Below are positions 54,515-64,000 of a DNA stretch of 64,000 nt, one piece after another (the stretch's first letter is position 1; every line of letters starts with the position of its first letter). This DNA comes from Muraenolepis orangiensis (lineage: Eukaryota > Chordata > Actinopteri > Gadiformes > Muraenolepididae). Where the stretch lies: the NCBI GenBank assembly GCA_027704905.1, contig CM051022.1:8750971-8814970 (forward strand), given 5' to 3'. Position numbers and translations under genes: made by a program. The notes beneath the pieces are model-generated. The model searched no databases and was not told the DNA's origin. It saw nothing but the letters and a program-made list of their open reading frames with translations.

Positions 54515-55685
54515 TTCAGAAACAGGAGGAGAAATACTCCGAACTTTGTTGTGTTCCGCTTTGTTCGGCATCATCGAAATGTAACGGTATTTAGAGTTTC
54601 CATCCCGACCTGAGAAGAACCCGACGCCGATATCCGATTCTATACCAGGTAACGTTAGACCAAAGTTGTTTTGTTGTTGTTTTTTCGAACTGTTTGACAT
54701 CGACCAAAGTAAACATCAGTTAAACTATAAATAATCCTATCGTAATTACGTCTTAATACAAAAAAGTTTATGTGCCTACTGTGCCTACCGCTGCAGCCGG
54801 TGTCATGCATACGAGATGATACATTGGCTTAGTTGTTACAGCTAACATTCATTTGGTGACCGTGTATGATTGTATTTACTTTGTTAATGACTGACATGAT
54901 GTATGTGTCTTTTTGTAAATAGATTTCCAAGCTATGACCACCTGATGACGTTTTGGGGTTTGATTGAGCCTTCAATTTACTAAATGGTTCGGGTTTCCAG
55001 AGCCAAGAGCCTCCAGAGCACGTCCATCAACAGTAGGTTATGGTCTGAGCTGCTTTGCAGTAACAGAGCCAGGGGTGGGATGCCATTGCATTTACAGAAG
55101 GCTACACTAAAGGACTCGGCCCCCTTTAAATACACCAGTGCACTACAGCAACTCAGTGTTTCCCCATGGTGTGGTACACATAACCATTATAAAACATTTA
55201 GCCAAACAAGAGCACAGTCTTACTAGTTTATTACCTAAAGCAGTAACCTTTTTTTTAACCTTCCAGAGACAGCTGCTCCAGCCAATCGACAAGTTCTTTC
55301 TTTTCCTCGTCTTCCTGTCGGTTGGTTTTAAGGAGAGGGACCCGGCCCATCGATTCAACATACACCAGTCCACAGTGAGCTGCATTATTTCAACAGGGAC
55401 ATGTTTTCTAGCCACTGCACTGGGGTCTCAATGCATCTGGCTCACACCTGTAGAAGTGCAAGCTTACCTCACTGAGGAATTCAGAGATTTCCCAGACACC
55501 CAGGTCATCTTGGACTGCACTGAGCTCAAGTGTCAGACACCATCCTTACCACTCCTGCAAAGTGAGATGTACTCCACCTACAACTCTCACTGCACCATGA
55601 AAGGGCTTATTTGCAGACGTTTACAGTGGCATGCCTGTTGTCAAACTACCAAAACAAGGCATCAGTTAAGGCATGGCTTGAGTAA
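54515..55685 (+). pseudogene. Broken THAP-domain/DDE transposase-derived gene
   Basis: 54525-54648 reads as a THAP N-terminus (ELCCVPLCSASSKCNG) with an in-frame TAG at 54592-54594. 55255-55615 encodes an HTH-plus-DDE_Tnp_4-like transposase start (PIDKFFLFLVFLSVGFKERD, FNIHQSTVSCIIS, VQAYLTEEFRDFPDTQVILD). The remaining catalytic part is missing. Immediately after, in another frame, 55620-55685 reads as the C-terminus (FTVACLLSNYQNKASVKAWL E stop). So there is an internal deletion with frameshift as well as the nonsense codon. ISL2EU/Harbinger-like origin is inferred from the domain pair. Confidence 0.75.
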
Positions 55686-56220
55686 AGCATTGGTTCAACA
55701 CCAGGTTTTTGTTATTTAATTTAGTGAATTTTGTTGTTTCCAGTGGCCGATCATTTAGTTAAACATTCTGTAAATCTTATGTACACAAACATTATCAATG
55801 TAGGCAAACTGTTGAATGTAATTTGTCAGTCATTTGTATAGATTTGTAAAAATGAACATTGTAACATATTGTTCATATAACATATTGAACTATTGCAAAA
55901 CATTCAAGTTGGTCTTTAGGAATCTTTAGGAATAAACTAAGCTAGAATGCCCCACTAAACGAGGATGCATAAAGTTACACAGCTTCCAGCTTCCACTTAC
56001 TGTGTGGCGTCTCACTCTTCCTCATTGTCCTGTAGCACAAGGCTCTCACCACCTGCTCTGACAGCCTGTCTTTATTGGACACTGAATAAAATAACAGAAA
56101 AGTGTCGTTAGCGTTACATCTAGTAACGTCAGTCAGTCAGTTAACGTTTTTTTTTCTTACCTTCCTAGTTGTGTACGTACAAATTAAAAAACCTTTATCC
56201 AAGTTGCTTGTTGGGGGCTT
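55686..56220. other. Non-coding, probably remnant of the transposon 3' side
   Basis: AT-rich sequence; no terminal inverted repeat could be assigned. Confidence 0.35.
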
Positions 56221-56225
56221 TGGTC

Positions 56226-58395
56226 GTCCTACAAATCCGGTGAACATCGGTGATGTTCGACTTTGGGACTTTGAGTGCAACCACCTACTGCGTGAACATC
56301 AGCAGGCTGGCTCAAGGGAGGATGTGGAAGCGACTGCAACGGCACTACTCCACAAGCTGGACGCCACCCGAAGGGCCAGATGGACTGAAACCGTTGAGTC
56401 AATCGATTTCACCCATTCCAGCCGTAAGGCGTGGCAGACCATCAACCAGCTCACTGGCAGGAAAACAACACCCCCAAGTGCCCTGTGACAGCAGATGCCA
56501 TTGCAGCCCAGCTCCTGAAGAACAGCCAATTCCAAGGTTCAGATAAGAACTTCGCCCGCTCTACACTGTGCGAGATATCTTCCCTCTCTAGGGCATCCAG
56601 TGTCGATGTTGACATGTCCGGACAGTTTTCAACAGCTGAACTTAGGGCGGCCATCGGCAACCTTAGGCAAGGCAAGTCCCCGGGGCATGACAACATCCAC
56701 CCAGAGTTCGTGACCCACCAGAGTGAGACAACATCTGCCTGGCTGTGCTCTTTTTTCTCATCCTGCTTCCAGAGGTCCAAACTGCCGAAGACCTGGCGCC
56801 GTGCTGCTGTTATTGCCCTGCTGAAACCAGGCAAAACTGCGGAAGACCCTAAGGCCTACAGACCCATCTCGCTGCTCTGCGTCCCATTCAAGATACTGGA
56901 GAGGATGATCCTCAGCCGCATAGAGCCAGTAGTGGACCCACAGCTTCCAAGGGAACAGGCTGGTTTCCGGCGGGGCAGGTCAACAGTAGATCAGGTAACC
57001 CTGCTCACCCAGGACATCGAGGACAGCTTTCAGGCCAAAGAGAAAGTTGGGGTTGTGTTGCTTGACCTAACAGCCGCATATGACACCGTCTGGCACCGTG
57101 GACTTCACCTGAAGCTGCTGAGGACTATCCCAGACCGGCATATGGTGAAGTTCATAATGGAGATGCTGTCCAACCGCAGCTTCATCCTCCGAACCAGCGA
57201 TGGCCAGCGAAGCAGACTGAGGAGATTGAGAAACGGGGTGCCACAGGGGTCTGTCCTCTCACCACTGCTGTTCAATATTTACATCCACGACCTCCCGGAG
57301 ACAACATCCAGACAATATGGTTACGCGGATGATCTGGCCATCATGTTGCGTCGAACAACATGGTCAGCGGTGGAACAGGGTCTCAACCAGGACATGAGCA
57401 TCTTGGCTGCCTACCTGCGCAAGTGGCGTCTGCAGCTCAGTACTGGGAAGACTGTGTCGGCCGCATACCACCTGTGCAACGGAGAGGCCAAAAGGGAACT
57501 GTCGGTGTCCGTCGACAACAAGCGTCTGGAGCACCAACTAGCCCCCAAGTACCTCGGTGTTCGGCTGGACAGGACACTGTCCTACAAACGGCACCTTGAG
57601 GAAGTGAGAGCCAAAGTGACAGCAAGGGTCTCGCTTATCCGCCGCCTTGCTGGCACAACCTGGGGTGCCTCCGCCAGGACACTACGAATCTCCACACAAG
57701 CCCTGGTGTTCTCTGCTGCCGAATACTGCGCCCCAGTCTGGAGTAGAAGCCCACATGTGAAGAAGGTTGATCCTATCATCAACAATGCCCTTCGGATCAT
57801 AACCGGTTGCCTAAAGCCCACCCCCGTGTCCTACCTGCCAGTCCTAGCGGGAATTGCCCCGGCCGGTCTCCGACGAGAGGCCGCTATCCTCGCACTTGCA
57901 AGGAAAGCCCAAGAACATGACTGGCATATCCTGCATGAAACAACAACAAAGGCAGCGCCCCCAAGCAGACTCAAGTCCCGTCACCCCTACAACAGGACAG
58001 CACAAGAGATGCTTGGTTCCATCCCTGAGGACCTGTCTACAAGGGCATGGCTAGCAACTTCCTGGAAGCAGGAATGGGAGTCGGCTGAGCCCACACGTCT
58101 GCACCATCACATCCAAGATCCGGGAGATGGAGTCGAAGGAGAACATCTACCACGCCGGCATTGGACCCTGCTGAACCGCCTCCGTACTGGGGTTGGTCGC
58201 TTCAAAGCGTCCATGAAGGAGTGGGGCCTGGCAGACAGCGCAGTATGTGAGTGTGGCGAGCCTGAGCAGACTGCCGACCACATAATCACCACCTGTCCTC
58301 TGTACAGACCTCCTTCAGAGGCTGGCCTCTTCCATGTGGGACCAGAGACGAGAGCGTGGCTTTGTGACACTGAGCTGGACATATGATGATGATAC
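56226..58395 (+). mobile_element. Non-LTR retrotransposon (I/Nimb-like), 5'-truncated
   Basis: Reverse transcriptase element lacking its endonuclease half. 56235-56488 carries the upstream part of the same protein (CNHLLREHQQAGSREDVEAT, DFTHSSRKAWQTINQLTGRK) in another frame, so one frameshift lies near 56465. It ends in TGATGATGATACACG, a TGATG-type tail. Confidence 0.8.
56431..58386 (+). CDS. Reverse transcriptase ORF of the I/Nimb-like LINE (651 codons)
   Basis: Longest open frame in the window. Motifs in order: NLRQGKSPGHDNIHPEF, VIALLKPGKTAEDPKAYRPI, EQAGFRRGRSTVDQVTLLTQ, VVLLDLTAAYDTVWH (first catalytic Asp), NGVPQGSVLSPLLFNIYIHD, YGYADDLAIM (YADD near residues 298-301), APKYLGVRLDRTLSYKRHL (thumb), and a C-terminal CECGEPEQTADHIITTCPL zinc-knuckle-like block. 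No endonuclease is present. The initiating Met is arbitrary because the true reading starts upstream in the shifted frame. The intact catalytic core suggests a fairly recent insertion. Confidence 0.85.
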   Translation: MADHQPAHWQENNTPKCPVTADAIAAQLLKNSQFQGSDKNFARSTLCEISSLSRASSVDVDMSGQFSTAELRAAIGNLRQGKSPGHDNIHPEFVTHQSETTSAWLCSFFSSCFQRSKLPKTWRRAAVIALLKPGKTAEDPKAYRPISLLCVPFKILERMILSRIEPVVDPQLPREQAGFRRGRSTVDQVTLLTQDIEDSFQAKEKVGVVLLDLTAAYDTVWHRGLHLKLLRTIPDRHMVKFIMEMLSNRSFILRTSDGQRSRLRRLRNGVPQGSVLSPLLFNIYIHDLPETTSRQYGYADDLAIMLRRTTWSAVEQGLNQDMSILAAYLRKWRLQLSTGKTVSAAYHLCNGEAKRELSVSVDNKRLEHQLAPKYLGVRLDRTLSYKRHLEEVRAKVTARVSLIRRLAGTTWGASARTLRISTQALVFSAAEYCAPVWSRSPHVKKVDPIINNALRIITGCLKPTPVSYLPVLAGIAPAGLRREAAILALARKAQEHDWHILHETTTKAAPPSRLKSRHPYNRTAQEMLGSIPEDLSTRAWLATSWKQEWESAEPTRLHHHIQDPGDGVEGEHLPRRHWTLLNRLRTGVGRFKASMKEWGLADSAVCECGEPEQTADHIITTCPLYRPPSEAGLFHVGPETRAWLCDTELDI

Positions 58396-59539
58396 ACGAA
58401 AGAAGAAAAAAGACTTTGGGACCAGGTGAAGAATGTCCAGGTGAAGATGAGTAGTCGCGACAGTGTGCTTGGGGTCTTGCACGCAAGCTGACGTTGTAAA
58501 TATAATGTTTGTGGATTAGAATAATTAACTTGCTGTCATGCAGATTAGTAAACGTTCGTACAGGTGAGCCTAGTTGGCTGCGTTTTGTACAATGTACGGC
58601 GTTCCTTTTGATTTGTCTTTCAGATGTATGTAGTCACTTTCTGGTAGGACAACATTTCTGTTGTTTCTAACTGGGCTCACCTGTGTTACTTTGGCCGATT
58701 AATAAATGATGTAGGCTACACCAGACTTTCTGAAATCTATTTTAGTATAGTGTTTCTGTCTCTTTCCACTTGTCGGCCCAAGCATGGGATACTTAGTCAT
58801 TTGAGGCCGCCACACATGCATAGAGGACATCCCCTTTCATTTTGGCTCCCATATTAATCACGGTTCACTTTATGCACCAAACGGTCAATGTGGTAGAAAA
58901 TGAGAACATATTGCACATCTATATCATGGTGTGCACATCTATATCATGGTGTGCACATCTATATGATGGTGTGCACAGACCGATTTGATAGGGCTGTTTG
59001 CCACTACATAGATGGAAAATACTTTCCACGTAACCCTCCCTATTCAGATAGGAAGGGTAATACAGAGTTGCTTTTGAAGATGCCACTTTCAAATTAGTTT
59101 GAATTCACCTTCCAACAATTGACCTATATTTCTCATGGAATCTAGATAATAGATTCCCATGTCAAGTGTTGCTTCCTCTTGCATGTTGTCTTGTGTTGTA
59201 AAATGTTAACGGAAAAAAATTGAACTTAATAACTTTAATACAATGGATGGGAATGAATAGAAAAAATCTATAATAAATCAGCAGGACGCCAGCAAGCACC
59301 TTGAAAACGTAAGGCATATTATGCTCTGGGTGGAGCCTCTCTAGCCCAGCCTCCTCATCTTCCATATGATCTCCATTGTCCACCTGGAGACGGAGGTACT
59401 GGAGAATTCAATCCAGAGATATCCTCTTCCTCCTCTTCTTCAAATTAAACTTCTTCATCAAAACTGAGAGTGAGCCAAAAGTGCAAGAGACCCCACGGGT
59501 AAGTAAGTACATAGTGAAAACCATGTGATGTGAGTGTAT
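58396..59539. other. No gene recognised
   Basis: Contains a short GTGCACATCTATATCATG tandem triplet at 58911-58977. No exon recognised. Confidence 0.4.
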
Positions 59540-59547
59540 GGAGGGGG

Positions 59548-59715
59548 CAAGGACTTGGCTTGGGAGCCGCAAGGTCGCCGGTTCAAGTCCCCGAAACACC
59601 AGGTTACTGCCTAAGTGCCCTTGAGCAGTATAATTGCTGTATAATTGCTGCCCCCTGCTCCTAATACTAGGATGGGTTAAATGCAGAGAATCCGTTGACT
59701 GTACTGTACAAATTT
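59548..59715 (+). mobile_element. tRNA-derived SINE (second family)
   Basis: GGGAGCCGCAAGGTCGCC and B box GGTTCAAGTCC, body CCCTTGAGCAG, then GATGGGTTAAATGCAGAGAA and an AATTTGAATT end. Confidence 0.65.
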
Positions 59716-60251
59716 GAATTATTATTAATAGGGATGCCATACATTCTACACCTGGTTTCTATGATGCAGGCATCTGGTTCTGCTGTGTGGACTGTGTGAA
59801 GAGTGTCTCTGGAAAGCTATTGAAAATAGGTTGCAGCCTGCAAAGAAATAGAACAAGGACAGAGTTGATCCCCTGGGCCTAGTATTTAAAAACGATATAG
59901 ATATATATATATCTATATCGTAACATGGAGCACCTGTTACACTACTGTTTGTAGTGAAGCCAACATAACATAACCTGCAGGTGTACTATACTGTCAGCCA
60001 GCATTATTGTGATGGACTATCGTGGAGTCAGATGGATGGTGAATACATGCAGAAGACCTGAAGTATCTGCAGGAGGAATTCTAGAAGGTCACGAGGATGT
60101 GTATGTGTGTTGTGTGTGTGCGTGCGTGCAGGCATGTACTGCCATTAAAGGGCAACTTCGTTTCAACCGGCTTATCGTTTCAATGCGGGGATATGCAAAT
60201 GAACAGTGTTCACCTTTCCTCCATGTTGCCTGCATAGGCAGTCTGTTTAAA

Positions 60252-60566
60252 AGATACAATATTTGTATTGGCCATTTGCAACAAGGACAATATAATGCTT
60301 ACTCCCCATTCCCTCCAGCAGTATGCATTTCTAAAACAATACTATACAAATAATATACACAATAAAAATGAACATAAAAAGAACAATAAAGTGACTGATC
60401 ATATGTACATGTTTTGAATTGTGAAAAAAACATTTACATTAACAAGTGCCAGTAGTGCAGCAGCATCATGAATACAGTGCAGTGCAGGGCAGTACGGTGC
60501 AGTAACTGTAATGAGTCCAGAAAGTCTAGCAAAGTATGATAGTGATGGAGATGGCCTTCTTTCGAC
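60252..60566 (-). mobile_element. LINE family A 3' end inside right arm
   Basis: Same insertion as in the left arm; the AAGGACC...TAACATTAACATTACACT portion is deleted between short CACTA matches. Confidence 0.72.
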
Positions 60567-61359
60567 ATCCTTCAGACATAGCATAGACTGCCTAGATAAA
60601 TAGAGATAAGGTTGTTTTTCCCACTATTTCCCTAATGCGGAGAGATAGAGATAAGGTTGTTCACCCGTCATTTCCCTAATAGATAAGATATAGCTAAGGT
60701 TGAAAAGCGGCGAAAAGTTCCCCTTTAATGCATTGCGTTCAACCCAGAGGCCGTGCTTTCACATGTGAACAACTCTTTCATCGTCCATCCCCAACCTCCC
60801 CCTCTCTGATTTCGTCAAGCTCCATTCAAAGTTTAATTTTTCTTCGCTTGATAACGTTTGACGATGATGAAAGCGGAGAGACGTGGAATGAGTCAATAGG
60901 CCTCTTGGTCACTGTGGAGCAGAGACACGATGGGCCGTCTCTGACTGGGAATAGCTGAGAAAGGAGATAAGTGCCCCCCCCCCCACCCACCCCTATAACC
61001 CCTTTCTGTCTTCCTAATCACGATGCAGGGGTAATTATGAGCTCTCCATCCGGGGCGCCGTCACTAATGACTCTCGAACGTTACCATGGCGCCCGGAAAT
61101 CAACGAGGACATGGATGACAAAGTGTCATCCATCCGATGTCCTTATCGTCATATGTTTAGTCTATTCGGCCCTAAAAATCTGTGTGTCATCTGATTTGTG
61201 ATGTTTATATGTGCCAGATGGAACGGGCTGGATAGACATTAGGGTTGAGTTGACCGGTTCAATATTAACTCAGACCAACTAACTAAGACAATTACTGGTT
61301 TAGATAGATAGAAACACAAGGCTTCTGTATAGTCGCTGTGGTTCATAATTGCATTCACT

Positions 61360-61363
61360 GTGC

Positions 61364-61421
<58 letters not shown>
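61360..61421. repeat. (GT)n microsatellite in right arm
   Basis: About 60 bp; the left arm has a shorter (CA)n at the equivalent place (41230-41270). Confidence 0.95.
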
Positions 61422-61424
<3 letters not shown>

Positions 61425-61976
61425 TGCATGTGTGTGCATGTGTGAGTGTGTGTGTATATGATCGTTTTCATAAACATGCAGCATGAGTGATGTCGGCAAT
61501 GATTTCTGTAATGACTCAGTGTTTTCATCAGATTTCTATTGATCGTTGGGTAAATAAACAACAAATTGTCTGCTGTGTCTCCTTGTGTGCTCTTAAGGGA
61601 TGTGTGTGTGTGAAGTGTAAGGATCACTCTTTGGATGTTGTGTCTGCTGTGAAATATAACTTTCATTCTTTCTTTTCGTCATTCCTTCCTTCCTTTCCAT
61701 AATTTTTTCTTTCTTTCCATCTTATCACATTAGTATTCGTCTGCGGGTTTGAGGACGCTTCAACTCTCAAACTGTATTATTTACTCTCTATACTTATCCT
61801 CTGACAGCCAGTCTACAATAACACAGTACGGCGATGTCCTCCATGGGATGTGAATTGCAACCACACACATGCATGTCGGCATGTGTGTGTTTGCAATTCA
61901 CACGTGCATTATAAAAAGGTATTGCGCAACAACGTTGGAAATTGTGGAGTGTGTGTGTGTGGTTAGTGGCTGATTG

Positions 61977-62462
61977 AGGCAGCCTCACCTGGCCCCAGTC
62001 AGGCTGATTTGAGTCTGGTTGAAGCAGCCTCACCTGGCCCCAGTCAGAGTGATTCGAGTCTGGTTGAAGCAGCCTCACCTGGCCCCAGTCAGACTGATTA
62101 GAGTCTGCTTGAAGCAGCCTCACCTGGCCCCAGTCAGACTGATTAGATTCTGGTTGAAGCAGCCTCACCTGGCCCCAGTCAGACTGATTTAGAGTCTGGT
62201 TGAAGCAGCCTCACCTGGTCCCAGTCAGACTGATTAGAGTCTGGTTGAAGCAGCCTCACCTGGTCCCAGTCAGACTGATTAGAGTCTGGTTGAAGCAGCC
62301 TCACCTGGTCCCAGTCAGACTGATTAGAGTCTGGTTGAAGCAGCCTCACCTGGCCCCAGTCAGACTGATTAGAGTCTGGTTAAAGCAGCCTCACCTGGCC
62401 CCAGTCAGACTGATTAGAGTCTGGTTGAAGCAGCCTCACCTGGCCCCAGTCAGACTGATTAG
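61977..62462 (-). repeat. 45-bp minisatellite, ~11 copies
   Basis: Inverse of the array at 40170-40711 (CAGCCTCACCTGGCCCCAGT, CAGACTGATTAGAGTC, TGGTTGAAG). Confidence 0.93.
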
Positions 62463-62709
62463 TATGGGGTCAGATCGATCTCAAAAATAAATAAAGCACA
62501 CAGAACGATCCACAAATGCACAGAACGATCCACACATGTAATTCCGGATTTATATATAAATGTCTCCATCCACACACAAAAACATATCATTTTATAAATG
62601 TAAAAAAGTTTCACAAACATATTTACATTTTTATAAAAAAAACGCTTTCTGTGCATTTGCGAATCGTTCTGTGTGCTTTATTTCTTTTTAAGACTGATCT
62701 GACCCCATA
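62463..62709. mobile_element. MITE inserted in the 45-bp array, 6-bp TSD
   Basis: 247 bp with ~60-bp imperfect terminal inverted repeats starting TATGGGGTCAGATC and ending GATCTGACCCCATA. Both arms contain AATAAAGCACACAGAACGAT. It is flanked by gattag at 62457-62462 and 62710-62715, and the array resumes immediately after. Confidence 0.85.
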
Positions 62710-62746
62710 GATTAGAGTGTGGTTGAAGCAGTCTCACCTGGAATAA

Positions 62747-63180
<434 letters not shown>

Positions 63181-63654
63181 AGACCGTATAGTTGGTGATC
63201 AGAGTTGCTGGTCATGATCCTCATCATCATAACACATAGTAATAATAATAATGAATAAGTAGGCCTGCATATTACCAATCCAGGTAATCTTGTATTTAGT
63301 ATCTGGTCTTTTTGTTTGTACGTTATATGTGATAAACAATAGCATATAGCGCCGGTGTGCAGTCACAACAAACATTTTCCATGCCGTCACTGGAGCTCAT
63401 CTCCAATGCGCTGTCTGTCGTGTTTTACGCGGCACTGACGCGGCTTCATCTCATCCCTCTTCACTCCGCAGCATCCAGGCAACGGCTGTGCAGCGTGTGT
63501 ACACACGCACACAAACGCACACACACATACTCGCTTCTTGATTGGTTACGCCTTTCCGTGTTCCCACCCCCGGCCACCCCATTAAACAAGTGTAATGATC
63601 CACCTCAAGGTGAGGCGGTCCAAAATGACTTTTCGTTACTCTTGTTTTGTCCAG

Positions 63655-63763
63655 AAGAGCTGGAGGATGGATCCTATACCATCGTAAAGGACCCTTCCTC
63701 CTCCCGGACCCGTCGGTAGAGAAGGTGATGTTTTACTCACTGAGATCTACAGTCGCGCTGCAT
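63655..63763 (+). other. Possible exon at right edge (unassigned)
   Basis: TTGTTTTGTCCAG followed by a segment reading EELEDGSYTIVKDPSSSRTR in one frame, then a consensus-like ATG|GTGAGT at 63763/63764. The frame closes (TAG at 63717-63719) before that donor, so this is either non-coding leader or chance. Confidence 0.25.
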
Positions 63764-63867
63764 GGTGAGTTGTGCCTTGTTATTATTCCTAACAATTCTT
63801 AGATATTGTGCGTTATTTTTTGTTGAGCGATTTCACGTTTTCTTTGGTTGTCTATAGTTGTAGCGCC

Positions 63868-64000
63868 ATGTGCCACGCGGTGGAACGGGCTGGATAGACA
63901 TTAGGGTTGAGTTGACCGGTTAAATATGAACTCAGACCAACTAACTAAGACAAATACTGGTCCATAATTGCAGTGTGTGTGTTTTGATGAAATCACTCAA
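63868..64000 (-). repeat. Third partial copy of inverted-repeat unit (direct with right arm)
   Basis: GGAACGGGCTGGATAGACAT and ACTCAGACCAACTAACTAAG repeat 61220-61290 nearly exactly. The copy continues beyond the window. Confidence 0.75.

Larger units (their letters stand above)
60039..62462 (-). repeat. Right arm of long inverted repeat flanking numa1
   Basis: Reverse-complement counterpart of 40083-42681 with the same order of blocks. It differs by an internal deletion in the LINE part (junction near 60544), an insertion of GGGCTGGATAGACATTAGGG-type sequence at 61221-61290, and small indels. Confidence 0.88.

Noticed and set aside
55138..55254. Met start at 55138 as the real start of the transposase-like protein
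   Set aside because: Conserved sequence only begins near 55255; the upstream part looks like intron.

Overview
This is a nuclear genomic window from a ray-finned (teleost) fish. It carries two vertebrate genes with many short introns, teleost-type LINEs, tRNA-derived SINEs, hAT-like miniature elements and a very high density of long (CA)n, (GA)n and poly-G/C tracts. Extreme short-tandem-repeat density is a known trait of Atlantic cod and relatives, so a gadiform is plausible, but nothing here proves the order.

Layout. (1) 1-7.8 kb, minus strand: the 5' two-thirds of slc38a4 (SNAT4, a neutral amino-acid transporter). It has nine coding exons with consistent phases from a strong Kozak ATG at 7622 down to 1431; the 3' exons lie beyond the left edge. 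(2) 7.8-40 kb: no coding exon I can defend. It holds microsatellites, four long minisatellites, hAT-like MITEs, a solo LTR with 5-bp target duplication, SINEs, a nested LINE-in-LINE insertion and several strong short palindromes. (3) 40.1-42.7 kb and 60.0-62.5 kb: two arms of a 2.4-2.6 kb inverted repeat, about 17 kb apart, each ending in a 45-bp minisatellite. (4) Between the arms, 43.3-54.2 kb on the minus strand: a complete numa1 (NuMA) gene, reconstructed as 23 coding exons with every phase consistent (1257 codons). (5) 54.5-55.7 kb, plus strand: a broken THAP/DDE transposase-derived gene head to head with numa1. (6) 56.2-58.4 kb, plus strand: a 5'-truncated non-LTR retrotransposon with a 651-codon open reverse transcriptase. 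(7) 62.7-64 kb: a long (TA)n tract, a doubtful exon and the edge of a third copy of part of the inverted-repeat unit.

The two genes are functionally unrelated (amino-acid uptake; mitotic spindle-pole and cortical dynein anchoring). The most unusual features are in and around numa1. It lies between long inverted-repeat arms. It carries a nearly perfect inverted copy of its own exon 3 about 1 kb away. A LINE inserted flush against exon 19 now forms most of that splice acceptor region. Exon 20 has a splice donor that is the first GT of a 194-bp (GT)n tract. The predicted coiled-coil rod is much shorter than in human NuMA.
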